Shown: positions 55,024-63,429 of the stretch, piece after piece
Layout of the letters: the number at the start of each line of letters is the position of its first letter
Numbering within the stretch: position 1 is the stretch's first letter
Source of the DNA: Rubripirellula amarantea
GTDB lineage: Bacteria; Planctomycetota; Planctomycetia; Pirellulales; Pirellulaceae
DNA: 64,000 bases
NCBI RefSeq assembly: GCF_007859865.1
Contig: NZ_SJPI01000001.1
Span: 2,046,001 to 2,110,000 of the forward strand
Direction: 5' to 3'
Made by a program: the position numbers and the translations under genes
Notes under the pieces: generated by a model
What the model saw: only the letters and a program-made list of their open reading frames with translations
Database searches by the model: none
Told to the model about the DNA's origin: nothing

Positions 55024-56757
55024 ATGTCAGCCGGATCCATTCCTAAAGGCAGCGTCGTCCGCGACCCGGGCTATCCCACGTCGCAAGAGAATTACCTGAC
55101 GAACTCCAAAGGCATTTTGAGCTGGATCTTCACGCTTGATCACAAACGAATCGGCGTGATGTACCTCGTCGGCGTTAGCGCCGCATTCTTGTTCGCCGGA
55201 ATCTTGGCGTTGTTAATTCGCTGGCACTTGATGGAGCCAGACGGGAACTTGTTCAAGGGAGCCAATGCGAACAACAACTACAACCAGTTGTTCACTTTGC
55301 ACGGTGCCGTGATGGTGTTCTTGTTCATCATCCCTAGCATTCCTGCGGCTCTGGGGAACTTCTTGGTGCCGGTGATGTTGGGTGCCAAAGATGTGGCGTT
55401 CCCGCGATTAAACCTTTGCAGTTTTTACTTGTGGTGTGCAGGTGCGATGTTCTTCATCGCCGCACTGTTGGGCACAGGTCTTGATACTGGTTGGACGTTC
55501 TACACTCCCTATAGCACGACGACAGACACGTCGGTCATCGCGGCAACGATGGGAGCATTCATCCTTGGGTTTAGTTCGATCTTCACGGGATTGAACTTCA
55601 TTGTCACGATCAACACCATGCGTCCACCTGGGATGACTTGGTTCCGGATGCCGTTATTCTTGTGGGCAACCTACTCGACCAGCATCATTCAAGTCTTGGC
55701 AACACCAGTCTTGGGTATCACGTTGTTGCTGCTGATCGCTGAACGAACCATGCAGATTGGGATTTTTGATCCTGAATTCAACGGGGACCCGGTTACCTAT
55801 CAACACTTCTTTTGGTTCTACAGCCACCCTGCGGTTTACATCATGATTTTGCCAGCTTTCGGCATCATCAGCGATTTGATCGCAGTCCACAGTCATAAAC
55901 GAATTTTCGGTTATCGCTTCATCGCTTACTCGTCGATCGCGATTGCCTTGCTAGGCTTCCTGGTTTGGGGCCACCACATGTTCACCGCTGGCATGAGCCC
56001 GCTGACGACGATCATTTTCAGTGCTCTGACGTTTACCGTTTCGGTGCCTTCGGCGATTAAAGTGTTCAACTGGTTGGCGACGATGTACAAGGGCTCAATT
56101 AGCCTGACAACGCCAATGTGCTACGCGATTGCGTTCATCTTCTTGTTCACGATCGGCGGTCTGACCGGATTGCACTTGGGAACGCTTGCCACCGACATGC
56201 ACCTTCACGACACCTACTTCGTCGTGGCTCACTTCCACTACGTCATGGTGGGCGGAACTCTGGTTGCCTTCCTTGGTGGTGTGTTCCACTGGTGGCCCAA
56301 GATGTTCGGCAAGCTTTACAGTGAGCTTGGCGGACGTATTTCAGCCCTGATCGTTTTCATCGGTTTCAACCTGACGTTCTTGCCTCAGTTTGTTCTGGGA
56401 AGTCGCGGGATGCCGCGTCGTTACGCGACGTATGACCCGGAATTTGCTTACTTGCACCAAATGAGTACTTATGGTGCTTTGACGTTGGGCATCGGATTGT
56501 TGGTCGCATTGGTCGTGCTGTTGCACTCGCTATTCCGAGGAAAGAATGCTCCCGCCAACCCATGGGGCGGAGCCACACTCGAATGGTGTTGCACGAGTCC
56601 ACCGCCGTTTTACAACTTCGAGCGAGCTCCCGTGGTTGGCGATCCCTACGATTTCAGCAATGTCGAATGGGATGCCGAGCACGAACGGTACGTTTCAGTT
56701 GAACCGGAACGAAAGCTCGCACCCGATGGAACTCCCGCGGTCGAGCCGGCTCACTAA
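55024..56757 (+). CDS. coxA: Cytochrome c oxidase subunit I, A2-type
   Basis: The 577-residue protein has ~12-14 helices and all heme-copper ligands: the first heme-a His in [11 protein letters not shown] (~93), CuB His and the cross-linked Tyr in [16 protein letters not shown] (~265-280), the His pair in [11 protein letters not shown], and the heme His residues in [17 protein letters not shown]. The usual Glu of the D-channel is replaced: the motif reads YSHPAVY rather than GHPEVY, the Tyr-Ser signature of A2-type (Rhodothermus-like) oxidases. The C-terminal tail ([17 protein letters not shown]) fits family members. It lies 101 bases after coxB. Confidence 0.96.
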   Translation: MSAGSIPKGSVVRDPGYPTSQENYLTNSKGILSWIFTLDHKRIGVMYLVGVSAAFLFAGILALLIRWHLMEPDGNLFKGANANNNYNQLFTLHGAVMVFLFIIPSIPAALGNFLVPVMLGAKDVAFPRLNLCSFYLWCAGAMFFIAALLGTGLDTGWTFYTPYSTTTDTSVIAATMGAFILGFSSIFTGLNFIVTINTMRPPGMTWFRMPLFLWATYSTSIIQVLATPVLGITLLLLIAERTMQIGIFDPEFNGDPVTYQHFFWFYSHPAVYIMILPAFGIISDLIAVHSHKRIFGYRFIAYSSIAIALLGFLVWGHHMFTAGMSPLTTIIFSALTFTVSVPSAIKVFNWLATMYKGSISLTTPMCYAIAFIFLFTIGGLTGLHLGTLATDMHLHDTYFVVAHFHYVMVGGTLVAFLGGVFHWWPKMFGKLYSELGGRISALIVFIGFNLTFLPQFVLGSRGMPRRYATYDPEFAYLHQMSTYGALTLGIGLLVALVVLLHSLFRGKNAPANPWGGATLEWCCTSPPPFYNFERAPVVGDPYDFSNVEWDAEHERYVSVEPERKLAPDGTPAVEPAH

Positions 56758-56928
56758 TTTCGTAGCCTAACCAGGCTTCTCGGTTTCGGATGAATCCGCG
56801 ACAATGTCGCCGGACGATCCGAGGTTCGAAGAAGTTCCTCGTTAGTTTTAATATTTCCGGATCGACCTTGTCGTCGGTCCAATTTGGCAAACTGCCTTTT
56901 CATCACCTCCCTTATTGCCTGCTGGTCC

Positions 56929-58101
56929 ATGTCCACGGTTGAAACTGTTCCCGGCGCAGACGAAATGTCTCACGACGATCACGGTCACGATCATGACCAC
57001 CCGTCGTTCCTGGCGCACCATTTCGATACTCCCGAGCAACAATTCGACAGCGGTAAGCTGGGGATTTGGTTGTTTCTGGTCACTGAAGTTTTGTTCTTCA
57101 GTGGAATGTTTTGCGCGTACGCTATTTTCCGCAACTTACGGCCTGACGTATTCGAAGGTTGCAGCCAGTTCCTCAACACGAAGCTGGGTGCCATCAACAC
57201 GGGCGTGTTGTTGTTCAGTTCGCTGACGATGGCTTGGGCGGTGCGATGTTCCCAAACGGAAGAGCATAAGAAGTTGACGGGAATGCTCGCCGCAACTCTC
57301 TCATGCGCGATGATTTTCTTGGGTGTGAAGTCAATCGAGTACTCACACAAGTGGGGCATGGGATTGCTGCCAGCAGGAATGTTCAGCTACGACCCCGCTC
57401 ATCCACATGGAACCGGTGATCATCCCAACTATCTGCTTTACCTTTGCCTACCGTTTGCGATCGCGTTTGTGGGGACGGTGATTTGGTTGATCGTGTCCTT
57501 CGTAAAAGGCAATAAGTTTCAACTTGCGTGTGCAAAGCCGTTAACCGTTGTTGCGTTCAGCTTCTTTATCGGTGTTGGACTCGGCTCCATTTTGGAAAGT
57601 GGTGAATCGGATGCACATGCGGGCGAACACTCGGAAGCCGCTGCTCATGAACATGTCGATGGCGAAAATCACGGCACGGAAATGCTTGCCGCAAGTGCTG
57701 TCGAAGACCAAGAACTTTCCGTCCAAGAACGTTTGGCAAGCGACACTACTAACACTGGCTTGATGAGCGATGTTACCGCTCGTCAGCGACAAGCCGAATT
57801 AGCATCGGGCACTGCTCTTTCCGATGTTAGCAAAGTTGAAGGCGGCATTTCTGACGTTGAGGGCAATGTGTTGACCAAACGTCAAGCGGGTGTGTTCTTC
57901 AGCATCTATTACTGCATGACGGGCATTCACGCGATTCACATTCTAGGCGGCATTGCAGTCTTAGTTTGGTTGCTCGTGCGTTCGGTTCGCCAAGACTTCA
58001 ATCGCCAATACTTCGGCCCGGTCGACTATGTCGGTCTGTATTGGCACTTGGTCGACTTGATTTGGATTTATCTGTTCCCCCTTCTTTACTTGATTCGCTA
58101 A
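56929..58101 (+). CDS. coxC: Cytochrome c oxidase subunit III with a long insertion
   Basis: The ATG at 56929 gives 390 residues. Subunit III landmarks are present: KLGIWLFLVTEVLFFSGMFC, LFSSLTMAWAVRCSQ, IFLGVKSIEYSHKWGMGLLP and the C-terminal YWHLVDLIWIYLFPLLYLI. Between helices, around residues 211-300, is a polar insertion starting with His-rich sequence (SDAHAGEHSEAAAHEHVDGE) and continuing Glu/Ser/Ala-rich, absent from ordinary subunit III. The N-terminus is also His-rich (SHDDHGHDHDHPSFLAHH). The stop overlaps the subunit IV start by one base (TAATG). Confidence 0.92.
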   Translation: MSTVETVPGADEMSHDDHGHDHDHPSFLAHHFDTPEQQFDSGKLGIWLFLVTEVLFFSGMFCAYAIFRNLRPDVFEGCSQFLNTKLGAINTGVLLFSSLTMAWAVRCSQTEEHKKLTGMLAATLSCAMIFLGVKSIEYSHKWGMGLLPAGMFSYDPAHPHGTGDHPNYLLYLCLPFAIAFVGTVIWLIVSFVKGNKFQLACAKPLTVVAFSFFIGVGLGSILESGESDAHAGEHSEAAAHEHVDGENHGTEMLAASAVEDQELSVQERLASDTTNTGLMSDVTARQRQAELASGTALSDVSKVEGGISDVEGNVLTKRQAGVFFSIYYCMTGIHAIHILGGIAVLVWLLVRSVRQDFNRQYFGPVDYVGLYWHLVDLIWIYLFPLLYLIR

Positions 58102-58466
58102 TGTCTGCTCACGGTCACTCAGAAGACGGTCACGATTTCGCGCACCCCATGCCGGTGCCGATGTTGTTGAGTGTGTTCTTCGCACTTACGTTCTTGACGA
58201 TCGTCACCGTAGCTCAAGCCAGCTTCAACTTTGGCAGCTTCGATGTTTGGATCGTGATGGGCATCGCCACAATTAAAGCTGCTCTGGTCGCATTTTTCTT
58301 TATGCACCTAGCACACGACAAGCCGTTCAACATCATCGTTTTCTTCGGATCGTTTGTCTTTGTTGGGCTATTTGTGATATTCACGCTCGGCGACAGCTCC
58401 ATGACGTCCGGCTCATTTGAGCCAAAGATTGATGACGTCGTCCCTGCGGTCGTCGAAGGCTCCTGA
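58101..58466 (+). CDS. coxD: Cytochrome c oxidase subunit IV
   Basis: The 121-residue protein has a His-rich N-terminus (MSAHGHSEDGHDFAHP) and three helices: PMLLSVFFALTFLTIVTVAQ, VWIVMGIATIKAALVAFFFM and FNIIVFFGSFVFVGLFVIFT. The IKAALVAFFFMHLAHDKP segment is diagnostic of bacterial subunit IV. It shares one base with the coxC stop, so the two are translationally coupled. It is the last gene of the act-cox operon. Confidence 0.92.
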   Translation: MSAHGHSEDGHDFAHPMPVPMLLSVFFALTFLTIVTVAQASFNFGSFDVWIVMGIATIKAALVAFFFMHLAHDKPFNIIVFFGSFVFVGLFVIFTLGDSSMTSGSFEPKIDDVVPAVVEGS

Positions 58467-58765
58467 GCTGGTCAGGTGGTGAGTAAGTTTGTCCTGCGAC
58501 ATCGTCTTGGGAGATTTTCACTCCTAGGGCCGCAGATTCGTTGCTGTATGTTCACCTAGTCGTCGGTTTGCGGGACTTCATCCGTCAATTCCACAGGTAC
58601 GGTGCGTCCTCCCCTACGTTGTCGTCGGGGACTGCTCTAAACTACGACCTTTGGCAGTAGGCCAGGGCCTGCTCTGCGTTGTCAGCATAAAGCGTGATTG
58701 CACTACGCAGGCGAGCCTGTCAGTAGTGTTTCAGTCCGCAGTCGATTCAGGGCGAAGTAGATTTT
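58467..58765. other. Gap after the respiratory operon
   Basis: About 300 bases separate coxD from the PIN-TRAM gene. No gene and no clear terminator are visible; a weak CCCC/GGGG pairing occurs near 58610-58630. Confidence 0.4.
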
Positions 58766-59803
58766 ATGGCACTCATCATTCTTCGTTGCCTCTTTTTGGT
58801 GTGTGCGGGTGGCGTCTCGGCGATTATCAACGCCAAGTTCAACCAGAACTCAACATCCGACCCATCGGTGCCTTACTTGGTATTCGGTGGCATCATGGCC
58901 TTGGCATTCGGCGTGGTGGTGGCCGACATCTACATGCCGCGGAAGCGAATCGACACGATATCGTCCATTTACTTCGGTGTTCTCGTAGGCTTCTTGCTGA
59001 CCTACGTTGCCTCGACTGCATTGTTTCCCTTGATTTCACAACCTGCGGCAGACGGATCAAGTCGTGCCGGCGAGGTGTGGCCGATCAACTTAGTGATCGC
59101 AACGGTGCTCTGTTATTTCTGTACCAGTGTTCTGCTGCAAACTAAGGACGACTTTCGATTCCTGATCCCGTACGTTGAATTCGTCCGTGAGGTCAAAGGG
59201 TTCAAGCCGTTGGTGCTTGATACCAGTGTCGTGATCGACGGACGGATTGCAGATCTGGTCGGGACCGGAATTTTTGATAATCAATTGATCATGCCGCGCT
59301 TCGCATTAAGCGAATTACAGGCGATCGCGGATAGTGGCGACAAGTTGCGTCGAACGCGTGGACGTCGCGGTTTGGATGTGCTCAACCGCATGCGAGCGGA
59401 TGATGACGTTGATTTAATAATTTTTGATCGTGAGTTGCCTGAGCTTGCCGGGCAGACTGTCGATTTGAAGCTGGTGCTACTGGCTAAGCACTTGGAAGGC
59501 AAAGTTGTCACAGGTGACTACAACCTCAATAAGGTCGCCAAACTACACAACGTTCCGGTAATCAACCTTAACGAAATTAGCAACGCGTTGCGGCCGGTTT
59601 ACTTGCCCGACGAAACCTTCCGTACCAAGGTTATTAAGGCCGGCGAAGGGCCTGAGCAAGGCGTTGGCTACCTCGATGACGGCACCATGGTTGTGATCGA
59701 AGGAGCTCGGGATCGGATCGGGGAAGAACTCGACGTCCGGGTTACCAGCACGCTGCAAACCAATGCCGGCAAAATGATCTTCGCCAAGTTCGAAGGTCGG
59801 TAA
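58766..59803 (+). CDS. Membrane PIN-TRAM domain protein (YacL-like)
   Basis: The 345-residue protein has about four N-terminal helices (CLFLVCAGGVSAI; VPYLVFGGIMALAFGVVVAD; IYFGVLVGFLLTYVASTALF; INLVIATVLCYFCTSVLL). A PIN nuclease-like domain follows (LVLDTSVVIDGRIADLVGTG with catalytic-type Asp; VVTGDYNLNKVAKLHNVPVI), then a TRAM RNA-binding domain at the C-terminus (GVGYLDDGTMVVIEGARDRI). This is the YacL family architecture, widespread and of uncertain RNA-related function. It is convergent with glnE, 55 bases apart. Confidence 0.92.
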   Translation: MALIILRCLFLVCAGGVSAIINAKFNQNSTSDPSVPYLVFGGIMALAFGVVVADIYMPRKRIDTISSIYFGVLVGFLLTYVASTALFPLISQPAADGSSRAGEVWPINLVIATVLCYFCTSVLLQTKDDFRFLIPYVEFVREVKGFKPLVLDTSVVIDGRIADLVGTGIFDNQLIMPRFALSELQAIADSGDKLRRTRGRRGLDVLNRMRADDDVDLIIFDRELPELAGQTVDLKLVLLAKHLEGKVVTGDYNLNKVAKLHNVPVINLNEISNALRPVYLPDETFRTKVIKAGEGPEQGVGYLDDGTMVVIEGARDRIGEELDVRVTSTLQTNAGKMIFAKFEGR

Positions 59804-59858
59804 CGCATCGGATTCACGAGGACCCAAACCCTCGCGGCGTGTCGTGTGGTTGCCGTGG

Positions 59859-62800
59859 TTAGGTCGACAATCGCGTTAGGACTTCGTTGAACACCCTTCG
59901 ATTGTTCACTCGTACGGCTTCGCATCGTTCGCGAATCGCGTCTCCGGTGGCTTCGCCCATCAAGAACGCTAGGTTTGCCATCGCTTGGTCGTCATCCGGA
60001 AGTTCGTGCCGGGCTGGAGTGTTCATCAATCGCAAATTGGCTTCTGTGCGTCGAAGCGTCCGGTAACCCTCTAGCAAAGTTTTGGCTTCGTCCGGCGAAA
60101 GAAACTTGCTCTCTCGTAACGACTCTAGGGTCGCCGTTGTGCCCGTTTGGATGATGCCGGGGTTTTCGTTGGCATGGCGTAGCGTTAGGAGTTGTGCCAC
60201 AAGTTCAATATCGACGGTTCCGCCTTCGCCACGTTTGAGATTCTCTTTCGAAGCGGTTTGTTCCATCTGCAATCTCATGGTGCCGGTGTCGACGGCCATC
60301 TGCGAAGTCCACTTGGTTGATGAGATAACTTCAATCAATTCATTGGTGATACGGTGCTTCAAAAGGCGTGAACCGGAAATCACCCGTGCTTTGCACAGCG
60401 CCAACCGTTGCCATAGTGGGACGATGTCTTTTCGGAATCGTGATAGAAACTCGTCTACCGAAATCGAAAGTACACCTTCGCTGTCGAACGGAACCATCCG
60501 CGAATCCAGTTCGAATAATCGTCCCAACGGCCCCGCATCGTTGACGCGATCGATCACAGCGCGAGCGACCTGATTGAAGAACAAGTGATTGCTAGTCGTT
60601 GTTCGGCGTCCTCCGACCCGGCGTTGCGTTTCGCCTTCCGCCGAATACAAGAAAATAGCATCCAGATCACTATGGTAATTCGGCTCTCGACCTCCGAACT
60701 TACCTAGCGCGATCGTCACCAACTCGGACGGATTTCCTTCGGTGTCGACGGGGTCCCCTAGACGATTCGCTGCGTGAGTGTGTTCGCGCTCGATCAATCT
60801 TCGGACACACGCCTCGGCAGTATCGCCGATGGCTGCCTGCGTTGACTCGATGGTTTCTTTGCCGAGCACGTCACGCACACCAATAGTTAAATGAGCGCTG
60901 CTCTTAAATCCATGAAGAATCTGATTGACGTCCGTCGCTCCGCGGCATAATTCAATCGAATGTGCATCAAGCCGCCCAGCCGAAGGAAGGTGGTCGACCA
61001 GCAATGAGTCGATCAATTCATCCACCATGCCGGGATTGTCGATCAAGATATTTGTCAGATACGGCGTCGTGGCGCACATGCGAACGACAAGTTCCATCGT
61101 TGGTTGATGTGAGCCAAGCAAATCCCACAACGTTGCTTTGGCACCAAGGGAATCAGCAACTTGCACAAGCGCCGCGAGCGTTGCATCGGGGTCAGGTGTA
61201 CGAGAGATCTCTTTAAGCAGTTGCGGTGCGACGGAGGCGAATGCGTGACGACAGCGGTGTGGTGATAGAAACGGCACCGACTCGGTGCTAAGTGCCGCTA
61301 GGTCTTCCATTGCCCGATCGGGTGAACTGAGGCCATGACCACGCATCGTTTTCTCGACGGTCAAATGATCTGGGTTGGGATCCAGCAACAGCTCGGTTTC
61401 AACAGCTTGTTCGATTCGAGGGGACCGTTCGAGTCGTGTTTCCGACATTAGGTTGCGTATCAACAACCGATTTTGAGCGAGCGTGTTTTCTAGCAGTTCG
61501 ATGAATTTTGCAGCGTCCGGCTCGTGGTCATCAGCACTACGAATACCCAAGTGCCACGCCAGTCGCTGTTTGTCAGCTTTCAAGGTGGGTAGGTCGCCAT
61601 TGTTTTGATCAAACGAGATACTGAGTTGGTGGTGGAGTCGCCAAAGCCGTGCGTAGTGTTCCGCCAAGACGTTGGCTTCCGGCTCGCTGAGGCAATTTTC
61701 TAATCTCAGGGAAGAAACCGCTTCGTAGAAACTGTGTTGGCGAAGCATCGGCAGGTAGCCACCATGCAGAATTTGTAAGAACGCAACAGCGTCCTCGAGG
61801 TCCCGCAGACCTCCGGGGGCGTGGACCAAATTAATGGGTTGAGAGGCGTCTTCGGCGGTCGGTTCTTCGGTTCGTCGAGTGAGTTTGGCTTGAATCGCTT
61901 GCAATTCTGAAAACTCTGCACCACCTGTGTACTGACGATAGATCCACGGTTTGAGTCGATCGAGGAACTGGTGCCCGAGTGCCTGCGATCCTGCAACGAC
62001 ACGAGCTTTGATGAATTTCATCCGTTGCCAAGCGCGGCCACTGGTTTCGTAAATTTGGGCGGCTTCACGGAAGCTACATATCTTCACGCCGACTTCGAAC
62101 CGCGGGCCCTGGCGTAAATCGGTGACGATAATGTCACGTTGGTGCGGATCGCCACAAAGCAAACTAATCACATCATCAACCATCGTTTCGTAGAAATCAC
62201 GGTGCCATGAGTTCCGATGGTCAATCGAGTCAAACAAGAAGATCAAATTAAGGGGCACACCGTACCCAATCTCTTCGCCACCGTAATTTCCAAGACCAAT
62301 GACCGTCACCTCAGGGGATGTGCCATCAGGTCGAAGCGGCTTGCCGCGTCGGGCAATCAGACGCTCAAGAGTGAAGTGCAACGCTGCTTCCAACGCGACA
62401 TCATAGGTCCGAGCCAGCATACGGCCGACTTCCTGCGGTGTCGTTCCGCGGTCGAATTCGTCGCGCGCGATCCGCGAGATTTCTCGGGCGACGAAACCTC
62501 GAATGACTGAATAGGCTCGCTTCAGATTCTCGGTTTGCGATAGTTCGTCGACCAAATCACCAACGACCAACAATCCAGGCCGAAGAGGGCGGTCGCCGGA
62601 AAAGTCGAACTGGAATGATTCGGGGTCCGAAATGAATCGGTTTGCCAATGTTTGGCTAATCGAAAACAATCGCAGCAGTGATCCCAGCGAACCGTGACTG
62701 CGGTCGAATGTCTTCAAGACTGTATCGGGGTCTCGACATGCTTGCAGAAATCGCGTGAGGTTTTCCGCCGCGGAATCGGGATCATAAAGCGTCGAAAGGT

Positions 62801-63116
62801 GGTTGACTAAATCCTGCCGCAAGCGACCCGCTTGTTGAGGATCCGAAGCCATCGCAACGACGGTCTCAAGCCGTTGGCAACTCCGTGGAGCTTTAGCAAA
62901 CGGGATGGAAGCCGCCCATGAGGGAACACCAGCAGAGGCCATCGGGGATCGAGCGACGGGTAGGCCTGACGATTCGGGCTCGGTTGATTCGTCATCCCGG
63001 TCGGAAGCATCGCTCAATGAATCACCGTCGGTATTGCAAGGTAGAGATCGAAATCGGTCAGGAACGATTTGTCCCAGATTGTTGTTTCGTAAAACAAGGA
63101 TAAGCGGGGGAACCAA
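59859..63116 (-). CDS. glnE: Glutamine synthetase adenylyltransferase with a degenerate removase domain
   Basis: The 1,085-residue protein has the two-nucleotidyltransferase layout of GlnE. The C-terminal adenylylating domain is intact: ALGKFGGREPNYHSDLDAIF (Asp ~817 and ~819) and LFELDSRMVPF (Asp ~871). The N-terminal adenylyl-removing domain is degenerate: GLGNYGGEEIGYGVPLNLIF (~274-293) has Pro and Asn where the two catalytic Asp belong, and FEVGVKI (~340) has Gly at the third Asp. Glutamine synthetase could thus be adenylylated but probably not de-adenylylated by this domain. The chosen start is a TTG at 63116; the first ~70 residues lack similarity, so a later start is possible. Confidence 0.92.
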   Translation of the reverse strand: MVPPLILVLRNNNLGQIVPDRFRSLPCNTDGDSLSDASDRDDESTEPESSGLPVARSPMASAGVPSWAASIPFAKAPRSCQRLETVVAMASDPQQAGRLRQDLVNHLSTLYDPDSAAENLTRFLQACRDPDTVLKTFDRSHGSLGSLLRLFSISQTLANRFISDPESFQFDFSGDRPLRPGLLVVGDLVDELSQTENLKRAYSVIRGFVAREISRIARDEFDRGTTPQEVGRMLARTYDVALEAALHFTLERLIARRGKPLRPDGTSPEVTVIGLGNYGGEEIGYGVPLNLIFLFDSIDHRNSWHRDFYETMVDDVISLLCGDPHQRDIIVTDLRQGPRFEVGVKICSFREAAQIYETSGRAWQRMKFIKARVVAGSQALGHQFLDRLKPWIYRQYTGGAEFSELQAIQAKLTRRTEEPTAEDASQPINLVHAPGGLRDLEDAVAFLQILHGGYLPMLRQHSFYEAVSSLRLENCLSEPEANVLAEHYARLWRLHHQLSISFDQNNGDLPTLKADKQRLAWHLGIRSADDHEPDAAKFIELLENTLAQNRLLIRNLMSETRLERSPRIEQAVETELLLDPNPDHLTVEKTMRGHGLSSPDRAMEDLAALSTESVPFLSPHRCRHAFASVAPQLLKEISRTPDPDATLAALVQVADSLGAKATLWDLLGSHQPTMELVVRMCATTPYLTNILIDNPGMVDELIDSLLVDHLPSAGRLDAHSIELCRGATDVNQILHGFKSSAHLTIGVRDVLGKETIESTQAAIGDTAEACVRRLIEREHTHAANRLGDPVDTEGNPSELVTIALGKFGGREPNYHSDLDAIFLYSAEGETQRRVGGRRTTTSNHLFFNQVARAVIDRVNDAGPLGRLFELDSRMVPFDSEGVLSISVDEFLSRFRKDIVPLWQRLALCKARVISGSRLLKHRITNELIEVISSTKWTSQMAVDTGTMRLQMEQTASKENLKRGEGGTVDIELVAQLLTLRHANENPGIIQTGTTATLESLRESKFLSPDEAKTLLEGYRTLRRTEANLRLMNTPARHELPDDDQAMANLAFLMGEATGDAIRERCEAVRVNNRRVFNEVLTRLST

Positions 63117-63429
63117 AGGTCACCGTCGAGATCCAAAAAATAGTTTAAATGCGAAACGGCGAGGCGTGTAGTCGCCCAAGGATGACCTAACCTTGCGTAC
63201 TAGCTTGGATTGAAGATCGCCTGTGTCGATTCGACGCAGAGCGGGACTCACGCCAAGGTGAAGTCGACGACCCTCATCCGTTGCTTTTTAGCAACCGTTG
63301 CATATTTGCATCACCAAAGGTCGGGATTTCGCAACGCATGGGTGGTGTTTCGCAACGCGGTTGCCAAACACCGGGGGCTCCGTTCTTAGTTACCTTTTCT
63401 CGCAAACTCTTATCTGACAACACTTTGCC
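63117..63429. promoter_or_regulatory. Divergent glnE/sigma promoter region with phased direct repeats
   Basis: TTTCGCAACGC occurs twice, at 63327-63337 and 63348-63358, starts 21 bp apart (two helical turns). A hairpin GTTGCT-TTTT-AGCAAC lies at 63280-63295 and TTGCAT is repeated just after it. The repeats end about 70 bases before the sigma ATG, a typical place for an activator or repressor. No matching known operator was recognised. Confidence 0.5.
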
